A stretch of DNA of 64,000 nt from positions 13,702,001-13,766,000 of the forward strand of contig AP026539.1 in assembly GCA_026075535.2 (NCBI GenBank), given 5' to 3'. The position numbers and the translations under genes were made by a program. Shown one piece after another: positions 33,640 to 42,702 of this stretch (position 1 is its first letter; each line of letters opens with the position of its first letter). The notes beneath the pieces were generated by a model that saw nothing but the letters and a program-made list of their open reading frames with translations, searched no databases and was not told the origin of the DNA. This stretch comes from Tricholoma matsutake. Lineage: Eukaryota; Basidiomycota; Agaricomycetes; Agaricales; Tricholomataceae.

Positions 33640-34190
33640 ATTCCACATAATGATCTTGATCATTCAATGAGAATGTAATGACAACAAAAATACAGAAGAG
33701 ATATGCCATATTCTACATAATAATTTAACAGGAGTGTGTGAAAATGACCAAAATACAATAACATCACTATGTTCCATGTATGGTAGGGCACATGACTATA
33801 CTTCAAACTCAGCTTGGAAAACTGATCACAATAATATTTATATAACATCACTGTATTCCATACATTGTACTTCACATGACTACATAGAGGTCATTTTCAA
33901 ACTCAGCTTGAAAAATCAGTCAGAATGGTATATAACATCACTATATTCCATATATGGTTGGTCACATGACCATACATATGTCATTTTCAGACTCAGCTCA
34001 AAAATCTGATATATAACATCACTATGTTCCAGATAGGTCACATGACTACACAGGGAACATTTTCAAACTGAACTCAAAAATCCAGTCAGAATGATATATA
34101 ACATCATTATGTTCCATATATTGTAGGTCACATGACTATGTAAGGGTGATTTCCAAACTCATTTTTACATCTGGTCAGCATAGTATATAG
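33640..34190 (+). repeat. Subterminal tandem repeats behind CxC6 relic
   Basis: Five to six degenerate copies of the 80-95-bp unit also seen at 25086-25390 (ACATCACTATRTTCCATAYA ... GGTCACATGACTA ... CAAACTCAGCT ... AGTCAGAATGGTATA). Confidence 0.75.
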
Positions 34191-34289
34191 GGTGCCCTTT
34201 TCTTGAGTAGTGTCATATTTCATGGTTACCTGCCAAACAAAAGTGCTGAAACTGGTTGATTTGACAGAAAAGGGTGGAAAAGGGTGCCC

Positions 34290-34600
34290 TTTTCCTGTAT
34301 AAGATACTTGGATACCTATGTTCCCAACTTTGATAGGCCTGAGGGACTTGGGAACAGTGAAAATCAAGAATTTTCCATGTGTAGTGTTCAAGATACAACT
34401 TCTAGTTGTCATAATTTCATGATTAGCTCCTTCAGAACTTATGTAAGATAGTAAAAATTACCAAACCATTTTTCTGACTTACTGGGACATGTTCCAAGAC
34501 CAACTGTGAGAAAAACCTGATTTTTGAATGCCTCATTCATGCAGAAACTCATGAAACACATATTTTCAGTATTTCCTCCATATTCAAATCCCTAAGTAAG
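34290..34600 (-). repeat. Dispersed repeat, inverted partner of 3130-3430
   Basis: Reverse complement of 3130-3430, including ATAGGCCTGAGGGACTTGGG. Small open frames in it are repeat-derived. Confidence 0.65.
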
Positions 34601-36395
34601 TGGAACTTGGGGGTGAGGGCCAATGCTGGCAGGTACGAGTCCTTATATTTTATGATATATAATCAAATAATGCTAAATACATGCTAATATTTGGTAATGA
34701 TAAAGCCAATTATAATAGTATATATTTTGTTTGCTACTTAAAGTATACAAATCAGACTAATATATCAAACTTGGCAATAAAAACAACATTAAACACTCTT
34801 TGATAATTGACTTGCTTGAAGTTAGTCTAAGGCATCTCTTACAAAAGGAGAGTGCAAAGTACTCCTACATAACAGTTAAATACAGTTATAATATTAAATT
34901 ATCTAATAAGGTAGTTTAAAGACATTATATAAGCTATTTCGAAATCTGCTCAAAAAATAGAACAGGATGATATATAATATTCAAAATCACCAAATAAGAG
35001 AATTTGGAGATATTATATAAGAAAACAAATGAGAAATATTAAATCAGCTCAAGAAGCTAATCAGAATGATATATGAAACATAAAATACAGTCTAATTTCT
35101 ATATAGATTTTATATTTAGCTCTAACAAACAATACCAAATAGTGGAAATATTTTCTTAATGATCTATCAGTGATATTCTGTTTTTTTTTTAAATGCCACC
35201 TCAATGTTGCCCTCTCGGGCAGAAGTTGAAGGCCCAGCATGACTGATGGGAGGAAAGCAAGCATGAAGGGTGCCACCCTGACCCAATGCCACCAGAGGGC
35301 CCCCAGGCCCCCCCACCAAGCAGCCATGATGCCAAGTGTCCAGAAAATAGAAAAGTGCACCTGACTTATGCCAGCAATGTTGATTCACCCTTAGCCACCC
35401 TCCACAAAGGGTGGTACACTTTACCCCTGCCCAGAATCCAAAGGCCCAGACCAGAGCCACCAACAATGCCCCCCAAATGCAAAAGGCCCAGGTGGGGTCA
35501 GTCCTCTGCTTAGCTGCCCACCTGGAGTTGTGGGCACCCTTGTGGGATGCCCTATTGGTGACTTGGGAGTGTTCATCAGGAAGCTTTGCCTCAACTACTA
35601 ACCTCTTCGATATGGTACTTTGCCAAGCTTGGCAAGCAGCTGCTGGTCTTCTAACTTCCTCCCCATTTGGTATGTTGGGTGTACCCTTCATCTTATATGC
35701 ATGGTCCTAAAGTAGGGGGCATGGTCAACCAGCCCCTTTTTATGACTTTGTATTCCATGGGACCAGCTCCCATGTTGGATGCAACACTCCACCCAGCTTT
35801 CCCACACTCCAGAATGGATCTTCCCTAACTGGAGGCACCAACACCTTGGAATCAACTTAAGTCTGAACTCCTGGGTATTAGTTAGGAGTGAACCAACAGT
35901 AGATTTAGTCCTCTTGAGCCCAGAAATCTCTGATATGTCCCAAGTCACTGTCTTGCCATGAGCCAACTGGATGTGCTTCCCTCAGAGAACCTCAGGACTG
36001 GAGTTATTTCACCTAAGTGCCCCAAGGGCTACCATGCAGACTACTACAACCCAGCTGACTAGGTATTTTTCAACTGTCCCTCAGCATTGGGCATTGGGTT
36101 GTTATCATGCTGTACCCATGCTTATTGTCCCCTATCCTTTCAGTCCCTAGACCCATCAGCAACACAGGGCCTATATGGGCATCATCTTGCAAGGCTACTT
36201 GGGGTTACAAATCTTCAATTTTATAGTGGTTCTCCCCATGATGTCCATTGATCGAAATCATTGATCTGATCACCAGGATGCCAGTATCCCAGCTGCAACC
36301 CTGCTTTACTAAGGCAGGACCCATATGATTGCCTTTTCACAGAGGCCCATTTTTCTTCCCATGTCAGGATTTGGATCCATCGGCAAGTCACCAGA
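34601..36395. other. No gene recognised
   Basis: AT-rich to 35170, then GC-richer DNA with almost no CG. Minus-strand frames at 35167-35691 and 35688-35966 contain no recognisable domain and I do not call them. AATATATAAYAT-like phrases near 34980-35080 recall the subterminal repeats. Confidence 0.4.
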
Positions 36396-36510
36396 GATAC
36401 CATGTGGTGGCATGGTCTTTAGGGGACTTGAACCCCAGGTAACCACATCATGAGGGAATTGAACCCCCAACCTTTTGATGAAGCACACCCACCACAGCAA
36501 AGTAGTGATT
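36395..36510 (-). repeat. tRNA-derived SINE-like sequence with two box-B motifs
   Basis: On the minus strand TTTGCTGTGGTGGGTGTGCT (box-A-like, about 36500) is followed by GGGGGTTCAATTCCC (36454-36468) and then GGGGTTCAAGTCCCC (36422-36436), both close to the box-B consensus GGTTCRANTCC. No cloverleaf is evident. Confidence 0.5.
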
Positions 36511-36691
36511 TAATAGCACAATAACTAAGGAAGATACAGCTTATTTTTATCAATAAGAAATAATGCCAAATATATAATGGTATCTCTTGATGATGGTCCA
36601 ATAGTATACATTTCTTTTCAGGGCAGATTACATTGCTTATACAAGAACTAACTGAAATAATGATTTCAATGATGGGCCAACAATGTAGTTA

Positions 36692-37526
36692 CAGTTGAAC
36701 TTCTCTTAATCCATACTTCTAATAACCCATAACCCCTGAGAATCCATAGCTCAGGCTGTCCACCAACTTGGTTCACAAGGAATTGCATACCATAATCCAT
36801 AGGTCTGCAATAACCTATAACTCATACCCATCCATTGGCAAAACCCATACATTTGCCTACCAGATTAGGCCTAGTTCCTTGATTCTACATAGTTATTCAC
36901 TGATTTGTGATATGCCATTATGGAATACTTTAGAAAATAAGGTTGTAACACATCACTGTGCCTGCTGAATTGCTCAAAAACTAAACTTTTGAAAGCTATG
37001 ACTCAGATCATATGGCTCCTAAACCACTTGAAGTTCTTTAAGAAAGGTCTTGCTAAGTTCATGGATACAGTGAAGGTTTGTAAGAAGGAAATAAGTGTAA
37101 AGAGATGATGTCAATGAAGATGATACACCCATCAAGCCTCACCCAACTCCACATGACATTTTTGAGGCAGTATCAATAATTAGCAGATATGCTGAGGACT
37201 TAAACCACCCCATTGCCTGCAAATTTGAAGCACTCTTGGGCTTGTTCAATAAGCAAATCAGGCTTGAAGAGACCAAGAGTATGAAAAAAACTGTTTTAAC
37301 TGATTTCTTTCAGAGATTATAGACAGTATCCCTCAAACTAATCTACACATATATTGATAGCATAATTTAGGATGAGGCAGTAGCCCTAAATATCTTCTAT
37401 AATGTTTTATAATTTTTTCATGATTTTTGGGACTCTTTTTCAGCAAACCTCTCTCAACCCGTAACCCCTCATAACACATAGCCCAGGGTGTCCACCGAGA
37501 GGTATGGGTTAAGAGAAGTTCAACTG
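36692..37526 (+). mobile_element. Pogo-type Tc1/mariner element, 835 bp
   Basis: Terminal inverted repeats of about 28 bp: CAGTTGAACTTCTCTTAATC at the left and the same, with few changes, inverted at the right (GGTTAAGAGAAGTTCAACTG). A TA dinucleotide flanks both ends (36690-36691, 37527-37528), as expected of this superfamily. Next to each end lies the direct repeat AACC(C/G)(A/G)TAACCCCT...TGTCCACC. The interior carries the end of a pogo transposase, so it is an internally deleted copy. Confidence 0.82.
37100..37322 (+). pseudogene. Pogo-type transposase C-terminal remnant
   Basis: A frame reading HPTPHDIFEAVSIISRYAED, then FEALLGLFNKQIRLEETKSM and LTDFF before a stop corresponds to the C-terminal tail of pogo/Tigger-like transposases (…FEALL..F....RLEE.....TLTDFF). 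The helix-turn-helix and DDE catalytic parts are missing, so it cannot act. Confidence 0.7.
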
Positions 37527-37529
37527 TAC

Positions 37530-38990
37530 ATAAAACAGATCAGAAAAGAATTGAGCAAGATACAGTATTTTTGATGATTTAAAAACAACTGTTGTCAGCA
37601 CACTCTTTGCAGGTCAAATCAGTTAGATTAAAGCGGAACTAACTGGGATACTAAGTTGATTCAATACAAAAAATGCCAAACAATGCCAAATATGATCCTA
37701 ATGATGAGCCAATAATGTATCTTCTTATTCTCAAGTTAAATAAAACAAATTGGCCAAGAATTGAGCAAGATACAGTATTTTGATGATTTAACAAAACAAT
37801 TGTTTGTACAGTATAAAGTGTTCAAGCTAGATACCCTTCCACAAGTTAAATAAACTCAATTGAGTGAAAATTGGCTTTGATATAGCCTTTTGATTTTGGA
37901 TATCATGAACAAATAATGCCAAATATCTCCTAAGGATAGACTAGTGATTATCACGGGTTTGGAAACCCGCACAGGTATGAGCCAAGGGTATGCAGGGGTA
38001 TGGGTACATGTACAGGATCCTGTACCCTCGACAAACCTGTACCCACGTGGCAGGTATGCGGGTATTGCCTATTTGGGCCACCAGACTTAAAATGCTTGTA
38101 TCTCGCTCAATATTGTACCGTTTTCCCTCATTATTAACGTGTATTACACGGTCCTTAGTAGTCTATGCATGTATGATAACAATAATGTTCAAATTCTTGT
38201 AGTTAAAAATCAGATTTTCGCTGACAACACCTCTCCTAGCTTAAAAGTATCCAAATTGGCTTCGCCGCCGAGACCAATCTTCACGTCAAGGGAGTGTGTT
38301 GCACACAAGCGAGTGCTGTTGGCATTGAAACCAGATGCGGTCTGCAAAAATGTTGATCAACCGTGTCATGTGGACTGGTGAGCAACTGATGAGCACCTAG
38401 ATAAGGCAAAAAGTCGAACATACCTTCTTTTTCACCATGTATCGTTGCGATCTCGCTTAGATTGTAGTGGAAGTAACTTAGGAACCTCCTGGAACGAGTT
38501 GTAGTGTATGTAGTGAAACGTGATTACGAAATCCGGATACCGTCTCGGCATCTGCCGGTGTAGTACCGGGGCTCGACTCGAACACCCATTGATACTTGAT
38601 CTACTACGGAATTGACCGTTTCCTGGGCACCATTGGGGATCTAAATGTGGGATTCAGGCGCCTGGCCGGGGAATAGCAGGCATACTGAGATCAGACCCAA
38701 ATCAGATCTGAAGTTCAATAACGTTAGGGTATAATAATAGTTGACACGCAGTGGTGACTATACGTCGGTGTGGAACTTGTCATAATTATTACAAGTTAGG
38801 GCCCTTAGGGGAACATGACATTACTAGTAGATAGTAGAACATCTAATGCATCAGGGTAACTTGAAACTCCTCGGCCACTTACATGTGGCGGCACATGCAA
38901 TAGCTAATTACCGCCGTATAGTTCGCTGCGAGGTGCTTACTACCAATATATCATGCATCAAATCCACAACATCGGCTGTAGTTGGATTTG
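37530..38990. other. No gene; composition boundary near 37.95 kb
   Basis: From about 37945 CG dinucleotides become frequent after a nearly CG-free stretch. A 16-base perfect palindrome GTACAGGATCCTGTAC lies at 38010-38025 within GGGTA/GTACC-rich DNA. No convincing coding region before the secreted-protein gene. Confidence 0.5.
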
Positions 38991-39000
38991 TGGCATGGAT

Positions 39001-39010
39001 TATAAAAGGG
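39001..39010 (+). promoter_or_regulatory. TATA box of the secreted-protein gene
   Basis: TATAAAAGGG, 257 bases before the start codon. About 35 bases further, a CA/CT-rich stretch (CACTCGTGAG) would fit the transcription start. GGGACTTGGAAATG and CATTTCAAGTCCC flank 14 bases and could fold in the leader. Confidence 0.55.
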
Positions 39011-39266
39011 ACTTGGAAATGAGACCTTCCGCACCATTTCAAGTCCCTTCACTCGTGAGTATATCATTATCTTCCAGTAGTAATTTCTAAGGCAGGTCAC
39101 CGAATACAGTGCTGGTCAGAGTTCTGTTCCCACTTTCCTCTTGAGTTCAAGTCAACAGCATATTATTTCTTCCAATAAGAGGTCAGAGTTCCATTCCCAC
39201 CGCCGTCTCGAGCTCAAATTATATGCAAATCGGCTATTCGTATCTGACCATTAATCTAGTACCAAC

Positions 39267-39575
39267 ATGAAATTTGTGGCAGTCATGATTTTCACCATCA
39301 TGGCAGTTGGTGTCTTGGCCGAGGAATGTCTCATAGATGGTCATGGGGACGGTAAATGCAATATTCTGGCGTGCAAGAATTACACGACACACCTAGAGAC
39401 CTTTATTCCCATGGCTTGCGAATTATTGAAGAATAACAAATGTAGGACGACCCACCTCATGAATAGTTATAGCAACCCTGGCGGCCCTTGTCATGGGTGT
39501 TATTGCCGCAGAAATTCTAGCCAAGTGCGAGGGGGTGACGGATCGGGAATCGACCGTGGGAAGGGGGGGGGGTGA
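39267..39575 (+). CDS. Small secreted cysteine-rich protein
   Basis: The 102-codon frame begins MKFVAVMIFTIMAVGVLA, a signal peptide with a basic N terminus, hydrophobic core and A-x-A-like cleavage before EECLIDGHGDG. The mature part of about 84 residues has eight cysteines (residues 21, 31, 36, 51, 59, 75, 78, 80), enough for four disulphides, including a tight C-x2-C-x-C. The last 20 residues are Gly/Arg-rich and lack cysteine. The start follows ACCAACATG, a good context, and there is a TATA box at 39001. No family is recognised. By size, signal and cysteine content it is of the type studied as fungal effectors or symbiosis-related secreted proteins; that role is inference. It lies just inside the CG-rich side of the composition boundary and is intact. 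Confidence 0.72.
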   Translation: MKFVAVMIFTIMAVGVLAEECLIDGHGDGKCNILACKNYTTHLETFIPMACELLKNNKCRTTHLMNSYSNPGGPCHGCYCRRNSSQVRGGDGSGIDRGKGGG

Positions 39576-39727
39576 AGAACACAGAGTAGTTAATCTCAGT
39601 AAAAAAGATTGGTCACATAAGTGTATTGTTTTGGTCATACTAAGTCGGGTCTAGTCGGTTGTACGAACATAAGACTAAAAGTCCATGTTTCCGAGTTCTC
39701 ATTTATTTTATTGAGAATGAGGTTTAT

Positions 39728-40850
39728 CCTCTGACTTGGGTATGCGTGGGAACATGTTCGCGCCAACGTTGCGGCAATTACCGGCAGATGATGTGATGAA
39801 TGAACATGTGATGCTAAAGAGCATGTGAGCTGAGTCACGTGTGTGTTTCTTGCGGTTTATAGTTCCCTACAACGTTGCGGCGATTGCCGAACTCTCGTTT
39901 TCTTATTTTCGGTATTTCATTCAAATTATTTCTCTAGATCACAAACTTATCTCTAAATGTTCTGCTAATAAGCAGCCCTACAATGTTGAGGGAGTGCTCT
40001 TCGTTAATCCTGCACCTCTCTTACTGTCAAATCACTATCCGCATTGAGTGCTTGAGTTACATTTCTGATTGAGTTACGTTTCTGACGGGATACTGTTTAT
40101 GCACCTGAAGCTGTTGGTCAATTCCTGATTCGATGTTGTGAATTCCTTGAATTTCTGGCAATAGTGAGAAGCGTGTCACAGACTTCTGATGCAACGTGCT
40201 CTCGTGCTGGTTTAATTTTTCTTCGTGTAGCTGTCTTCCGAGACCTTCCTGTTTCCGGAATCAGCCATCTTTCAACATTGTCAAAGGATGTACGAGGAAC
40301 AGAGGGAAGTACTTGTGGCTCTTTATCTGCATGCTACTGTTGTTGAAGGTAAGTATCGGTGCATCACTGGTAGGGAAGACTTCGTTACACTTTATTGACA
40401 TGATAATTTCTTTGGGTTGTTAGTTGATTGTAGTTATGCAGCACTATGTAAAAGTATCTTATCTATCCTGCCGAAAAGATGACAGGCTTGTTTTTAACTG
40501 CTGCTGAACGTACAACTCGGATACGTGTATGTATACTTTTGGAAGGAAACCAAATACTGACAAAGATGCCTGGGCAAACCCTAACCCTACTACTCTTGCA
40601 AGTTTGCTGGCAGTTCAACCATACACAACAACTACTCCATGCCTGCGCTGATATCTACGTGCATTTTATTGTGCTTCTCCCTTCTCATTTCATCTTTGTC
40701 ATCGGTCTCGGTGTATCCGATCCTTCACTTCAGCGTCAATGTGCCCATGGGTGTGCAGTTCAGGTTTTGAAGGCCTTTGACCTATCGCGGACATGGTGTC
40801 AGCACGTAGTCTTTGAGTGGACTGAATCCATACCTGGCCAAAGTTTCCAT
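39728..40850 (+). repeat. Duplicated segment 'RepD', copy 1
   Basis: Collinear with 60707-63664: TTTATCCTCTGACTTGGGTA at 39730/60709, ATACTGTTTATGCA at 40090/61441, CTGTCTTCCGAGACC at 40233/61583, TTTCAACATTGTCAAAGGAT at 40270/63130, and CCATACCTGGCCAAAG at the end. Copy 1 lacks the F-box gene and the MITEs of copy 2. The distal part overlaps the last exon of the minus-strand gene below. Confidence 0.85.
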
Positions 40851-41790
40851 CCAACATCGCCAGTGATCGCAACACCACGAGCATCTTGCGCTGGCCTCCC
40901 TTGATGGGAATCACAACAAACGACAGTTGAGCTTGCACTATGTCTTCCAGATGGAATGTCTGTGGTTCACATGGTTGGAATCTAACCGTTTGTGGGCAAG
41001 AGTGAGTTTGAAATATCTATCTTGAGCAATGTGGTTTACTGACCTTCTATTGCCATTTCCGTCTCTGTAGGCAGCAAAGTACTGTACTTGATTATCTTCG
41101 GTATGCACATATGAGCAGGTGCCGTCCCCATTCGCCATTCCGCGCAGTATACCCCGAGGATCGACTCCCTTGTGGAAAGGCGTATCCTGTAGGCCCATCA
41201 TGTCCTTCACTGGTGTTAAGTACCAGTTGGAGATGTCGAAGCAGGGAGTGTCGTAGTACTTCTCCTGTGAGCCTGTCAAGCTGTCTAAGATGCCCTCCAA
41301 AAATTGACAATCGAAGTATCCGTATACCTCGCCTGCAGCATTCAACGCGCTCGTGAACATGGCTGATCCAAGACCTGTCAATACGATGCATTGTCGAAGC
41401 TATCTGAAGCACTGTGCGGACATCCTGTTGATGATTATTGCAAGTTAGGTCCCATCCAATGATGTTCATGGCTTACTTTGGCTTTTCTAGGAGCAGCGGC
41501 AACTCCTTTGATACCAGAATCCCCTGTACTGTAAAGACAGCTTCCTCCATTGTAGCTTCATTGTCTGCCTGAATGTCTATCAAATGCCACGAATCCGGAT
41601 TTTCTGTCTTTTTAATTGCAAACTTGTCATAGAATGTGCTGCTATCCTGCCCAAGATCTATCTGTGAGTTGAATGTTCGCTACTGCATTCTACTGCTCAC
41701 ACCTTGAACAGGTTCGCTAGATGGGTATCTCTCCCTGCATTTGTGGTTTCTGTTGCACTCTGCTCTAGTGCGTTCCCTGGAGATGTTTGT
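40830..41790 (-). CDS. Spliced hypothetical gene (HTEDN...LRS-ALLD family)
   Basis: Minus-strand exons with consistent splice sites run: NALEQSATETTNAGRDTHLA (to 41703); intron 41702-41662; DLGQDSSTFYDKFAIKK to LVSKELPLLLEKPK (41661-41477); intron from GTAAGC; DVRTVLQIASTMHRID; then LGSAMFTSALNAAGEVYGYF, DTPCFDISNWYLTPVKD, DPRGILRGMANGDG, YVHTEDNQVQYFAAYRDG (to 41044); intron 41043-40982; FQPCEPQTFHLEDIVQAQLS to MLVVLRSLAMLDGNFGQ (40981-40830). One frame change between MHRID and LGSAM is unexplained and could be a short intron or a disabling shift. The paralogue at 6205-6535 keeps the C-terminal motifs. Function unknown. The 3' part lies in RepD. Confidence 0.58.
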
Positions 41791-42702
41791 AAGCATGATG
41801 GTTTCGCTCAATATCCTCCAGACGTACGTGCTCCAGCTGCATCGTAATTCTTGTCGAGCATACTGATTGACGAGTTGATATGATCACTTTTGTGTTTTCA
41901 GGTGTGGATTGCTCGAAACTACATATCTATACTTCGCACCATTGTGCATTAGGTTGGGTAACTGGGTTCACCCGAATTGGTAATGAGATCTGATCTCTCT
42001 TCAGTTGTTACAAGGTGACCAGCAGATATCTGTCGCCTACTTTATTCAGGCTTTCTCTTGCTGAATTTCGAGATGTATCGTGTTGTCTTCCCAGAATGTG
42101 CTTCACTTTTCCTTATCTCTGCATCTGTAGCCCGACATCACCGTGGTGTTTATCTTGATGACATCCTGTCATGCCCTTGCTTTCCTGATGTTGTTTCTCA
42201 TTGATTTTGTGCAATGGACTGCCATATCTGCTGTTGTGCTTCAAACATCCATATGGATGTCCTGCTTTGAATTCGCGCTTTCTTGATGGACTTTGACCTC
42301 ATGTTCTTCATCCACTGTCGGGTTAATGGATGTTTGCCCCACTTCCTTGTGCGCTTTGATATCTTGCTTTGCATTCGTAGGTGGCCTGCGTTGCGTAGGG
42401 AAATGTGTGCTGATTCTTATATTCAGCTGTGAACATTGTCAGATATTTACTGTCCGGTGCAACGAGGTGTCCTCTATCAGTGGAGAATCCTTGTTATCTT
42501 ACTCCACACATGTCATCTCCTTTGACAGACTTCTATGGTTGACGGTCTCTCTTGTCTTTTTTGCCTTGGCTTTGGTACCTGTAAATTTCATCTGACGAGC
42601 AGAACAACGACTATATAACAGTCCATACAATGTTCGTCGAATTTGACATTGCTTTACTTGACTTCCTCCCCTGCTCTGTAACTCATATCAGCTGTTTTGA
42701 AG
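41791..42702. other. No gene recognised
   Basis: Spacer between a minus-strand gene and a plus-strand gene; it may hold a bidirectional promoter or further 5' exons. Open frames are short and lack splice context. Confidence 0.35.

Noticed and set aside
35167..35966. Minus-strand ORFs of 174 and 92 codons
   Set aside because: Trp/His/Gly-rich translation without domain or splice context in CG-depleted DNA; likely chance.
36395..36510. A true tRNA gene
   Set aside because: Two good B boxes, but no acceptor stem or anticodon arm can be folded, so only a SINE-like call is made.
38010..38025. Perfect 16-base palindrome GTACAGGATCCTGTAC
   Set aside because: Striking but single, in GTACC-rich DNA; could be chance and nothing else supports a site.
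40578..40592. AACCCTAACCCTAC, telomere-like
   Set aside because: Only two units here and at about 63400, inside the RepD repeat; no longer array.
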